From contig JADLKK010000016.1 of the NCBI GenBank assembly GCA_016839025.1, forward strand, positions 1 to 39,176: a stretch of 39,176 nt of DNA, read 5' to 3'. A model generated the notes under the pieces. That model did no database searches and was not told the origin of the DNA. It worked only from the letters and a program-made list of their open reading frames with translations. The first letter of the stretch is position 1; each line of letters opens with the position of its first letter. The stretch comes from Proteiniphilum sp. GTDB taxonomy: Bacteria; Bacteroidota; Bacteroidia; Bacteroidales; Dysgonomonadaceae. The translations under genes were made by a program, and so were the position numbers. Positions 8,813-16,372 of the stretch are shown here, one piece after another.

Positions 8813-9589
8813 TTATCCCGCCACAATGGTCGGGATGCCCAGCTCCCCTACCCTGCGGGCAATCTCCTGCAGTACCTCGGGAGGTGCCTTCTCAAGCTCT
8901 CTGGCGGGCGTTTCCCTGTCAATGGTATAGATCATCACCTCGCGTGGGCGGAGTGACCTGACGAGCCCCAGCCATGCCGAAATCTCCTCCTCGGTGGTGT
9001 TATCTACCATCCTCTCCTCAAAGCGTCCACGGAGAAACATCGACTGCAGGATAAAGTCACCTTGAAACAACCTGTACCGTTCCACCTGCTGACTCACGCT
9101 GTAGGTGGCGGCATTGGGGCGGTCGATTTGTCGCGCTGTCTCGTCGAAAGCGGAATCCAGTTTCAGGATGGGGTTATCCACCTTTCTCATGGCGTCGAAT
9201 ACCTCCTTCTTATTGAGATGCAACCCGTTGGAAAGTACACTGATCTTAGCATCGGGGAAGTAACGTGTACGAAGCAGCAGTGTGTCGTCGATGATTCCTT
9301 CGAACTCCGGATGCATCGTCGGTTCTCCGTTGCCGGCGAAGGTGATCACATCGGGTGATATTTTCTCCATTTGCAACTGTTGCAGCTTATCCTCAAGAGC
9401 AGCCCGTACATTTTCCCTGTCGGGTAGCTTTGTTTGGGTGCGGAAATCCCTGTTGAATCCGCACTCGCAGTAAATGCAGTCGAACGAGCAGAGCTTGCCG
9501 TCATAGGGTAGCAGATTCACTCCCAGCGAACTGCCCAGCCGGCGGCTCTGAACCGGTCCATATACGATTTCATGAAAAAGAATGGTCAT
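8813..9589 (-). CDS. Radical SAM protein (COG0731-like)
   Basis: 258 residues. The N-terminal GPVQSRRLGSSLGVNLLP is followed by CSFDCIYC with C34, C38 and C41, the CX3CX2C ligands of the [4Fe-4S] cluster that cleaves S-adenosylmethionine. FAGNGEPTMHPEF is the GGEP-like SAM-binding motif. This belongs to a widespread short radical SAM group related to the tRNA-wybutosine and pyruvate-formate-lyase-activase families; I cannot name the reaction. The start codon is preceded directly by an 11-base A tract and then by the heptad repeat region, with no recognisable Shine-Dalgarno sequence. It lies downstream of polA and yqaA on the same strand, but the 154-bp gap makes cotranscription uncertain. Confidence 0.85.
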   Translation of the reverse strand: MTILFHEIVYGPVQSRRLGSSLGVNLLPYDGKLCSFDCIYCECGFNRDFRTQTKLPDRENVRAALEDKLQQLQMEKISPDVITFAGNGEPTMHPEFEGIIDDTLLLRTRYFPDAKISVLSNGLHLNKKEVFDAMRKVDNPILKLDSAFDETARQIDRPNAATYSVSQQVERYRLFQGDFILQSMFLRGRFEERMVDNTTEEEISAWLGLVRSLRPREVMIYTIDRETPARELEKAPPEVLQEIARRVGELGIPTIVAG

Positions 9590-9590
9590 A

Positions 9591-9601
9591 TTTTTTTTTT
9601 T
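9591..9601. repeat. 11-base homopolymer (A on - strand) before the radical SAM start
   Basis: Eleven T on the + strand, read as A11 on the coding strand, ending one base (T) before the ATG. It sits where a ribosome-binding site would be. A tract of this length can change length by slippage and so alter expression. Confidence 0.8.
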
Positions 9602-9734
9602 AGCTTTTAGCTGTTGGCCGTTTGTTCCTGGTTTCTGAATCTATATTCCTCATTCGTAGTTCCCGGTTCATGATTCATGAAATTCAATCTGCAAACTTCG
9701 AACAACGAACTTACTAACCTGCTAACCTAGAACC
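9601..9734. repeat. Degenerate heptanucleotide repeat array, about 19 units
   Basis: The stretch divides into consecutive 7-bp units with one 8-bp unit. Examples on the + strand are TAGTTCC, CGGTTCA and TGATTCA at 9657-9677, and CGAACAA and CGAACTT at 9699-9712. The trinucleotide TTC recurs exactly every 7 bp at 9646, 9653, 9660, 9667 and 9674. The loose consensus is YRRWWYY: the first base is a pyrimidine in 17 of 19 units and the third a purine in 17 of 19. It fills almost the whole gap between yqaA and the radical SAM gene. There is no coding potential in it and no TAnnTTTG promoter. Confidence 0.75.
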
Positions 9735-9743
9735 AGGCAGTCA

Positions 9744-10199
9744 TCAAGAAAACAGCGATAGCATCCCCTCCGTACCGAAGGCGATCAGCAGGTAGCGTAG
9801 GAACTTGCCCAGTGTCATGCTACTCATTACCAGTGGCACGTTGGCCCGCATGAAGCCCAATGCCACCAGGATCGCGTCACCCACCGCCGGGAGGAAGCCG
9901 AAGAAGCCCATTACCCCACCCTTTGCATGCAGCCAGCGTACGATTCTGTCAATCTGTTCGGGCTTGATCCGGAACCATTTCTCCAGCCACTCTGTTTTGC
10001 CGAGCCGTCCCAGGTAGTAGCAGGTGGCACCACCTGCCGCATTGCCCAGGGTGGCGAAGAGGATGCACTGCCAGCTGTCCAGTCCCGCAGCGATCAGGGC
10101 CGCGAAGACCACCTCAGAGCTGAAGGGCAACACCGTCGCAGCAAGGAAGGAGGCAAGCAACAAACCCCAGTAACCATATTCCGCCAAACCGTCGAGCAT
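9744..10199 (-). CDS. YqaA/DedA-like (SNARE-associated/VTT) inner-membrane protein
   Basis: 151 residues, with hydrophobic segments near residues 10-45, 45-65, 95-118 and 125-145. The pattern FLAATVLPFSSEVVFAALIAAG with a GNAAGGATCYYLGRLG segment is typical of the short YqaA branch of the DedA/VTT superfamily. DedA-superfamily proteins are linked to flipping or transport of phospholipid and undecaprenyl phosphate, but the YqaA branch has no settled function. It starts 4 bp after the polA stop, so it is most likely cotranscribed with polA. Confidence 0.8.
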   Translation of the reverse strand: MLDGLAEYGYWGLLLASFLAATVLPFSSEVVFAALIAAGLDSWQCILFATLGNAAGGATCYYLGRLGKTEWLEKWFRIKPEQIDRIVRWLHAKGGVMGFFGFLPAVGDAILVALGFMRANVPLVMSSMTLGKFLRYLLIAFGTEGMLSLFS

Positions 10200-10203
10200 G
10201 GAC

Positions 10204-12987
10204 TCAGTGTGCTACCAACCAGTTCTCCCCCACCCCCAGGTCGGTGACGAGCGGAACGCTCAGGCTGCAGGCGTTCTCCATCTCACTGGTGACAATCTGC
10301 CGCACCTTTTCCAGTTCATCGGGGAAGACATTGAAGTTGAGTTCATCATGTACCTGCAGGATCATCTTTGATCGCAGCTGCTCCTCTTCAAAGCGTGTGA
10401 AGATGCGGGTCATCGCCACCTTGATGATATCGGCAGCGCTCCCCTGGATGGGTGCATTGATGGCGTTGCGTTCTGCGTAACCACGCACTGTGGCGTTGCG
10501 GGAGTTGATATCGGGCAGATAGCGCTTTCGACCGAAGAGGGTCTCCACGTACCCTTTCTCGCGGGCATGGAGAATAGAGTTATCCATGTACTGCTTCACA
10601 CCCGGGAAGGTGACAAAGTACTCATCGATCAGTTCTTTGGCTTCACCACGCGGGATGTTAAGCCGTTCCGACAAACCGAAGGGACTGATGCCGTAGATGA
10701 TACCGAAGTTGGCTGTCTTCGCTTTTCTCCGCATATCACCGGTCACCTCTTCCAGTGGGATTTTATACATCTTTGCAGCGGTGGCGGCATGGATATCCTG
10801 TCCTTTGGCAAAGGCCTCCACCATGTTTTCATCACCGCTCAGGTGCGCCATGATACGCAATTCTATCTGAGAATAGTCCGACGAGAGAAAGAGACATCCC
10901 TCATCGGGGATAAACACCTTGCGCATCTCCCTGCCCCGCTCATCGCGGATGGGAATGTTCTGCAGGTTGGGGTTGGTGCTGCTGAGCCTGCCGGTGGCGG
11001 CTACCGTCTGGTTGAAGGAGGTGTGCACCTTGCCACTGCCTTTGCTGACCAGTAGTGGAAAAGCATCTACATAGGTGCTCAGCAGCTTTTTGAGACCCCG
11101 CTGTTCCAGTATCTTTTCGATGATCGGGTGCCGGTTGCGGAGCTTTTCCAGCTCCTCCTCACTGGTTTTGTATTGTCCCGTTTTGGTTTTCTTCGGCTTC
11201 TCCGCGATCTTGAGCCGGTCGAACAACACCTCACCGATTTGCTTGGGGGAGTTGACGTTGAACGGCATGCCGGCCATTGCGGCTATCTCAAGCTCAATCG
11301 ATTCCAGTTCTACACTATACTGACCTGAGAGCTCTTTCAGCGCCTCCAGGTCGAGGCGTACCCCCGTCCACTCCATATCGGCCAGCACATAGATGAGGGG
11401 GGATTCAACCTCATGGAATAAATGTTCCAAACCGCTCCGGCTGATCTCCTTCTCCAGTATATTTTTCAGTTTCAATGTGATGTCGGCATCCTCGGCGGCA
11501 TACTCCTTCACCACCGGGGGATCCACCTCCCGCATGTTCTTTTGGTTCTTGCCGCGGGGACCGATCAGCTCTTCGATATGGATGGTGCGGTATTGCAGGT
11601 AGCTCTCAGCCATATAGTCCATCCCGTGACGCTGTTCGGGGTTGAGCAGGTAGTGGGCGATCATGGTGTCGAACAATTTCCCTTTTACCAGGATGCCGTA
11701 CTGCCGCAGTTGCAGGATGTCATATTTGATGTTCTGACCGATCTTGGTGATGGTTGCGTCTTCGAAGAAAGGTTTGAAAACAGCAATCTCTTTCATCGCC
11801 TGTTCACGATCTGCCGATACCGGCACATAGTATGCTTCCCCTTCACGGAAAGCGAAGGAGAGGCCTACCAGATCACTCACCAACGGATCCACACCAGTGG
11901 TCTCGGTGTCGAAGCACACCTCTTCCTGTGATGAGAGCAGTGCCGACAACTCTTTTCGTTCCCGATCCGTGGCTGCCATCCGGTAATCGTGGGGTGTGCT
12001 GCTGATATCGGAGAAACCGGTAGGCAAAACAGCTGCATCTGTTGCTTCCACTGTGTCGAATTGAGCAAACAGTTCACCTTGAACCGGTTGAGCCGGATCG
12101 GGTGGGGAGGGCTCCTCTTTCAACACACGGTTCAGCAGATTGCGAAACTCCAGTTTCTCAAAGATTGTCCGAAGGGCTTCTCTGTTGATCTCTTGCCGCC
12201 GGAAGAGCTCTTCATCCACTTCGATGGGTACATCGGTTTTGATGGTAGCCAGCATACGTGAGATGCGGATCTGTTCGCTGTGTTCCTCCACTTTCTTCCT
12301 CAGTGCGCCTTTCAGCTGATCGGTATGCTGTAGCAGGTTGTCGATTGACCCAAAATCCTGCAGCAATTTCACCGCTGTTTTCTCGCCCACACCGGGACAG
12401 CCGGGAATGTTGTCGGATGTGTCGCCCATCAATCCCAGCAGGTCGATCACCTGAGCAGGGTGGGAGAGTCCATACTTCTCCATCACCCGACGGTCATCCA
12501 ACAGTTCAAATTCATTGCTGCCGTAGCGGGGCTTGTAGATGAAGATATGGGGTTCGGCAAGCTGTCCGTAATCCTTGTCGGGCGTCATCATGTAGACATC
12601 GAAGCGCTCCTTGTCAGCCCGCTTGGCCAGCGTACCGATCACATCATCCGCCTCATACCCTTCCATCTCCAGTACGGGAATGTTGTAGGCACTGATGATC
12701 TCCTTGATCACCGGGACCGACCATTTGATATCTTCCGGTGTGGCCTCGCGCTGTGCCTTATATGCTTCAAATTCAACATGCCGGAAGGTGGGTCCCGGCG
12801 GGTCAAATGCAACGGCAATATGTGAGGGGTCTTCCTTGCGCAGCACCTCCTCGAGGGTATTCACAAAGCCGAACACGGCAGAGGTGTTCTCTCCTTTCGA
12901 GTTGACCCTGGGGTTCCGGATGAATGCGTAGTAGGAACGATAGATGAGTGCGTATGCGTCGAGTAGGAAGAGTTTGTTCTTGTTCAT
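10204..12987 (-). CDS. polA: DNA polymerase I
   Basis: 927 residues, the full three-part enzyme. Residues about 1-290 are the 5'-3' flap nuclease (LFLLDAYALIYRSYYA at the start, then an acidic cluster and the GCPGVGEKTA helix-hairpin-helix). Residues about 330-520 are the 3'-5' proofreading domain, with its DTE triad visible in CFDTETTGVD (about residue 358) and YAAEDAD further on, so proofreading is likely active. The polymerase domain holds motif A DYSQIELRIMAHLSGD (about 702), motif B RRKAKTANFGIIYG and motif C QVHDELNF (about 877). The enzyme fills gaps in excision repair and removes Okazaki primers. The start has a good AGGAGA Shine-Dalgarno 5 bp upstream, unusual for this window. The promoter faces that of the polyprenyl synthase gene. 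Confidence 0.98.
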   Translation of the reverse strand: MNKNKLFLLDAYALIYRSYYAFIRNPRVNSKGENTSAVFGFVNTLEEVLRKEDPSHIAVAFDPPGPTFRHVEFEAYKAQREATPEDIKWSVPVIKEIISAYNIPVLEMEGYEADDVIGTLAKRADKERFDVYMMTPDKDYGQLAEPHIFIYKPRYGSNEFELLDDRRVMEKYGLSHPAQVIDLLGLMGDTSDNIPGCPGVGEKTAVKLLQDFGSIDNLLQHTDQLKGALRKKVEEHSEQIRISRMLATIKTDVPIEVDEELFRRQEINREALRTIFEKLEFRNLLNRVLKEEPSPPDPAQPVQGELFAQFDTVEATDAAVLPTGFSDISSTPHDYRMAATDRERKELSALLSSQEEVCFDTETTGVDPLVSDLVGLSFAFREGEAYYVPVSADREQAMKEIAVFKPFFEDATITKIGQNIKYDILQLRQYGILVKGKLFDTMIAHYLLNPEQRHGMDYMAESYLQYRTIHIEELIGPRGKNQKNMREVDPPVVKEYAAEDADITLKLKNILEKEISRSGLEHLFHEVESPLIYVLADMEWTGVRLDLEALKELSGQYSVELESIELEIAAMAGMPFNVNSPKQIGEVLFDRLKIAEKPKKTKTGQYKTSEEELEKLRNRHPIIEKILEQRGLKKLLSTYVDAFPLLVSKGSGKVHTSFNQTVAATGRLSSTNPNLQNIPIRDERGREMRKVFIPDEGCLFLSSDYSQIELRIMAHLSGDENMVEAFAKGQDIHAATAAKMYKIPLEEVTGDMRRKAKTANFGIIYGISPFGLSERLNIPRGEAKELIDEYFVTFPGVKQYMDNSILHAREKGYVETLFGRKRYLPDINSRNATVRGYAERNAINAPIQGSAADIIKVAMTRIFTRFEEEQLRSKMILQVHDELNFNVFPDELEKVRQIVTSEMENACSLSVPLVTDLGVGENWLVAH

Positions 12988-13015
12988 AATCTCCTGTCAT
13001 AACATTAAGGAAACG

Positions 13016-13023
13016 TAAAGTTA
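13016..13023 (-). promoter_or_regulatory. Possible polA promoter -7 box
   Basis: On the - strand TAACTTTA differs from the TAnnTTTG consensus at one position. It lies about 28 bp upstream of the polA ATG, and no clear -33 element is seen. It is listed because the gap must hold two divergent promoters. Confidence 0.35.
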
Positions 13024-13033
13024 AGAATATTTG

Positions 13034-13063
13034 TTGCGAAGCAGAGAATTATTTTTACTTTTG
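13034..13063 (+). promoter_or_regulatory. Promoter of the polyprenyl synthase gene
   Basis: TACTTTTG at 13056-13063 matches TAnnTTTG. A TTG at 13034-13036, part of TTTGTTG, lies 19 bp upstream, the expected spacing for the -33 element. The start codon follows 20 bp after the box, giving a short leader. Confidence 0.65.
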
Positions 13064-13083
13064 TAGCTGTTAAATCGGTTTCG

Positions 13084-14058
13084 ATGGATCAGGGTCAGCT
13101 TATAAAAGATTTCCTCCGGAAGGAGATGGTACTTTTTGAGGAGTACCTGCAGGCATCGGTGAAAAGCGATAATCCGCTGATCAGTGAGATGACAGGTTAT
13201 CTCTTCGGTACCACAGGAAAGAGACTGAGACCCCTGCTGGTGCTGATGACAGCAAAAGCTTGTGGTGCAATCATCCCGGAGACCTATCATGGTGCTGTGA
13301 CAGTAGAACTCTTGCACACTGCCACCCTGATTCACGATGATGTGATCGACAAGTCTGATACCCGCCGCGGCAAACGGTCACTCCATGCGGTCTACGACAA
13401 TACGCAGGCAGTGCTGCTGGGTGATTACCTGCTTTCGACTGCACTGCTGGAGAGCGTAAAAACCAAGGACCTCAACATCATCCGGATTATCTCCGAACTG
13501 GGACAAAATCTCGCCGAGGGAGAGTTGAACCAGTTCACGCTGGCCGATCGGATCATTGTGGATGAAGCGGCCTACTTTGAGGTGATAGACAAAAAAACGG
13601 CCTCACTGATGCGTGCCAGCATTGCTATCGGTGCCATCACCGGGGGGGCTGATAGCCTGATGATCAGCCGTTTCACGCAGCTGGGCAGCATCCTTGGTAT
13701 CTGCTTTCAGATCAGGGATGATATCTTTGACTATTTCAACAGGGATGTGGGTAAACCCACCGGTAACGACATCCGGGAGGGAAAGATCACCCTGCCGCTG
13801 ATATATGCACTGCAGCACGCACCTGCGGCAATTACCGCAGAGATGATGGAGATCATCAACCGACGCAATTACAGTGATGAGCACATTGCCCGTCTGTTGG
13901 CGTTTGCCCGTGAGCAGGGAGGCATCGATTACGCATACGGGAAGATGGAGAGCCTCCTAACAGAAGCGGAGCAGATCATCTCCGGATTCAGTTTCAGCGA
14001 GGAGATGGAATCACTGATGCGTCTTTTTCTTGCCTATCTGAAGGATCGCAGGTACTAA
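13084..14058 (+). CDS. Polyprenyl diphosphate synthase (IspB-like)
   Basis: 324 residues, the usual length for long-chain trans-prenyl synthases. Both aspartate-rich motifs are intact: DDVID at 85-89 (LIHDDVIDKSDTRRG) and DDIFD at 212-216 (FQIRDDIFDYF). The GKRLRP basic motif lies near residue 45. The enzyme extends farnesyl or geranylgeranyl diphosphate with isopentenyl diphosphate. In Bacteroidota the product normally supplies the menaquinone side chain, which is inferred here. Chain length cannot be read safely from the sequence. The gene stands alone on the + strand between polA and hsp20 and is followed by a hairpin shared with the convergent hsp20 gene. Confidence 0.93.
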   Translation: MDQGQLIKDFLRKEMVLFEEYLQASVKSDNPLISEMTGYLFGTTGKRLRPLLVLMTAKACGAIIPETYHGAVTVELLHTATLIHDDVIDKSDTRRGKRSLHAVYDNTQAVLLGDYLLSTALLESVKTKDLNIIRIISELGQNLAEGELNQFTLADRIIVDEAAYFEVIDKKTASLMRASIAIGAITGGADSLMISRFTQLGSILGICFQIRDDIFDYFNRDVGKPTGNDIREGKITLPLIYALQHAPAAITAEMMEIINRRNYSDEHIARLLAFAREQGGIDYAYGKMESLLTEAEQIISGFSFSEEMESLMRLFLAYLKDRRY

Positions 14059-14083
14059 AAAAACCACCCCGGGGTGGGGTGGT
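14057..14083 (-). terminator. Rho-independent terminator of hsp20
   Basis: ACCACCCC (14063-14070), loop GGGGT, GGGGTGGT (14076-14083) forms an 8-bp GC-rich stem. On the - strand it is followed by seven T (A tract 14057-14063), so it terminates transcripts coming from hsp20, whose stop is 27 bp upstream. On the + strand there is no T tract, so it would act only weakly on the prenyl synthase transcript. Confidence 0.8.
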
Positions 14084-14109
14084 ACCTTCACTTCAATGAT
14101 TGTCATCCA

Positions 14110-14535
14110 TTACTGAATCTCGATCAGCCTGGAGTTGGGAATCTTCTCTTCGTTGGCAACCGGTATGGTTACCGATAACACGCCGTTTTCAACCTTTGCG
14201 GTGATCTTCTCCTTTTCCACGTTGTCCGGAAGGATCATCGTCCGCTGAAACTGCGTATAAGAAAACTCACGCCGCAGGTAGTTGCCCTTTTTGTCATTTT
14301 CTTCCGATTCGCTCTTTTTCTCGAACGAAATCACCAGGTTATTCTCCTCGTCGATCCGTACGTTGCAATCCTCTTTGGTCATGCCAGGAGCGGCAACCTC
14401 TACCAGAAAGTCATTTTCATTTTGCTGGATGTTGATGGCCGGTACCGACCGGTTGTTGTTCTGCATCCACTCATTGCCGAAAAAGTCGTTGAATACACTC
14501 GGCAGCCAGTTGTTGGAACGTCTGATAATTGTCAT
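14110..14535 (-). CDS. Small heat-shock protein, Hsp20/alpha-crystallin family
   Basis: 141 residues. An N-terminal arm (SNNWLPSVFNDFFGNEW) precedes the alpha-crystallin domain at residues about 32-130, which ends in the conserved VENGVLSVTIP motif. A C-terminal tail follows. sHsps bind unfolding proteins without ATP and keep them refoldable, forming oligomers in the cytoplasm. The expected C-terminal I-x-I/V anchor is only loosely present (RLIEIQ). The upstream gap of 205 bp holds no TAnnTTTG box but does hold a sigma-54-like element and an upstream dyad. The gene is probably monocistronic, with a strong terminator downstream. Confidence 0.93.
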   Translation of the reverse strand: MTIIRRSNNWLPSVFNDFFGNEWMQNNNRSVPAINIQQNENDFLVEVAAPGMTKEDCNVRIDEENNLVISFEKKSESEENDKKGNYLRREFSYTQFQRTMILPDNVEKEKITAKVENGVLSVTIPVANEEKIPNSRLIEIQ

Positions 14536-14597
14536 ACTTGTACCCTTTCTTTATTTTTGGTTTTACATTCTTTGCTTTACTCTCGCATCATATCAAT

Positions 14598-14613
14598 GGC
14601 AAATGATGTGCCG
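14598..14613 (-). promoter_or_regulatory. Sigma-54-like promoter of hsp20
   Basis: The - strand reads CGGCACATCATTTGCC. Against the consensus TGGCACR-N4-TTGCW it has only the first and last bases different, and the GG and GC doublets have the exact 10-bp spacing required by RpoN holoenzyme. Transcription would begin about 12 bp further on, leaving a leader of about 50 nt before the hsp20 ATG. Confidence 0.5.
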
Positions 14614-14647
14614 TTGGGTATATCCGGTTGAAAATGCCATGAAAAAG

Positions 14648-14669
14648 GACAAAATGGCGCACTTTGGTC
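14648..14669. promoter_or_regulatory. Imperfect dyad upstream of hsp20, possible activator site
   Basis: The two ends mirror each other (GACAAAA and CTTTGGTC, with GCGC at the centre), giving a 22-bp imperfect palindrome 35-56 bp upstream of the -24 element. A position upstream of a sigma-54 promoter is where an enhancer-binding activator would sit. The assignment is inference. Confidence 0.3.
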
Positions 14670-14740
14670 AGTTTTTGCTGTTTTCAGGGGCTTAAATATG
14701 ACAAAAAGGCAGATTTATATCGTTTTCTCTTTCCGGACTG

Positions 14741-16309
14741 TCACTCGAGAATCTGGTAACTTCGCTTTCCGTAGTGTTGCTTCCCGTATCGGTCGGTGGC
14801 GCGTACCTCAATCAGATGTTCGCCGGGTGGCAGATTGGTCTTGATGGGGCCCTGCCATAGGTGGGTACTGTTTACGGCATTCGAAGGTCTGCGTCCCGGG
14901 AGCAGCCTGTCGGTGAAGTCCCATTCGAACAGCTTGGCAGAGTAGGAGGGGTCTGCTGCTTCAATGTACTGCATTTTCACCCATTTACCGTTTCCGATGC
15001 GATACTCCACAGGGTCGTTGCGGCTTCCCATAAAGAAGTTGACCACGATCTGGGAGCTGCTCCTTCCCTTATGGGGAACCACTTTGGGTGCATGGATGTT
15101 CATCTGATACTCCTGCTCTCTGCCGGCGACCTTGTAATCCACGCTATAGTGGTTGCCATTTATATGCAGGAAAGCATAACCCTGAGGAGTGCCGTCCCGC
15201 ATGGTAGCATCGGGGAGCCCGTTAGCATCCTTTTTCCCGGAGTACCAGTCGCCGGAGGTGGTACCGGCGTTGTACTCATGCAGCGGTTTCCTGCCCATCC
15301 ATCCCTCAGCCGAGGTATACTCGATCTGCTCCTGCAGATGGGTGTGAGCCGACATTACCAGCACATTATCAAACTCTTTCAACAGATCAAAAAGCCGCTG
15401 CCGGTCTCCTTCCCGGTAACCGCTGAGATTTTTCATGTGGATGTGCTGAGAGAGCACAATCAGCTTGTCTTTCGGTACATGCTTCAGGTCGTTTTCCAAA
15501 AAGAGCAACTGATCGAGGCGGTACCCGCCCCAGTATCCCTTTCCGTCGCGTGGATCGGGGTAAAGGATATTGTCGAGCACGATGAAATGGGCGTGGCCGT
15601 AGTTAAAGGCGTAGTTGGCGCTGCCGAAATTCATCTCGAAGGTCTCATCCGAGAGTGCATCTGTCGGTGCATCGTAATTCATATCATGATTGCCCATCAC
15701 GTTGTACCAGGGGAGTTGCAGATGACGCATTCGCTTTTTATATTCCGGTTGCAGGTCGAGGTTGTTGCCTACGATATCACCCAGGCTGATGCCGAAAAGG
15801 GTTTTGTCGTTTATCGTTACATCTTCTACGATCTTGCGGGAGAAATAGTCCAGGTCATCCATCGAGTAGGGCTGTGGATCGCCGAAAACGATGGCGGTGA
15901 ATGCTTCCGGCTCATCGTAGCGGTAGAGGGCAAAATCGACCGATCGCGGCAGCTCACCGGTGGGAGCGACTCCTTTGTAGGTGTAGTTGTCCGGTGATCC
16001 ATCTGGCTTGTAGTGGTAGTAGAACTGTGGGATGAAGTCTTCGTTCACTGCAGGCTGGTATCCTTCGGGTTTGATCACAAAGAGGGTATTGCCACTCTTC
16101 ACCGGGATCCGGTAGCTGCCGTCGTCCCGGGTCAGCACCACATCGGTACCGTTAGAGACTGCTACACCCGCTATGCCGGGCTCCCGTCGTTCTTTGCGTC
16201 CGTTTCCGTTACTGTCTTCAAAGACAAATCCAGTGGCCAGCTGCTGTGAGAAGAGTGGGAGGGTGCTGAAAAAAAGAAAAAAGAATATGAGTTTTTTTTT
16301 CGTTGTCAT
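14741..16309 (-). CDS. Secreted calcineurin-like metallophosphoesterase
   Basis: 522 residues with a signal peptide (LIFFFLFFSTLPLFSQQ). Residues about 28-85 form an SdrD-B-like/MetallophosN beta domain (VFEDSNGNGRKERREPGIAGVAV). The catalytic domain at about 135-345 keeps the metal ligands: GDPQP (143-147), LGDIVGN (176-182), GNHD (206-209), SQHIH (287-291) and SAHTH (320-324). Residues about 350-520 are the MetallophosC domain found with it in Bacteroidota. The two-metal site suggests a phosphomonoesterase or phosphodiesterase in the periplasm; the substrate is unknown. Codons 4-6 contain nine A in a row just after the start, a slippage-prone tract. It lies 63 bp downstream of deoC and may be the last gene of that operon. 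Confidence 0.9.
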   Translation of the reverse strand: MTTKKKLIFFFLFFSTLPLFSQQLATGFVFEDSNGNGRKERREPGIAGVAVSNGTDVVLTRDDGSYRIPVKSGNTLFVIKPEGYQPAVNEDFIPQFYYHYKPDGSPDNYTYKGVAPTGELPRSVDFALYRYDEPEAFTAIVFGDPQPYSMDDLDYFSRKIVEDVTINDKTLFGISLGDIVGNNLDLQPEYKKRMRHLQLPWYNVMGNHDMNYDAPTDALSDETFEMNFGSANYAFNYGHAHFIVLDNILYPDPRDGKGYWGGYRLDQLLFLENDLKHVPKDKLIVLSQHIHMKNLSGYREGDRQRLFDLLKEFDNVLVMSAHTHLQEQIEYTSAEGWMGRKPLHEYNAGTTSGDWYSGKKDANGLPDATMRDGTPQGYAFLHINGNHYSVDYKVAGREQEYQMNIHAPKVVPHKGRSSSQIVVNFFMGSRNDPVEYRIGNGKWVKMQYIEAADPSYSAKLFEWDFTDRLLPGRRPSNAVNSTHLWQGPIKTNLPPGEHLIEVRATDRYGKQHYGKRSYQILE

Positions 16310-16372
16310 TGTTGTGGGTTTCTATTGCTGTTTAGTCTGCGGATATGGTATTTTCCTGAATGATCTCCAGGC

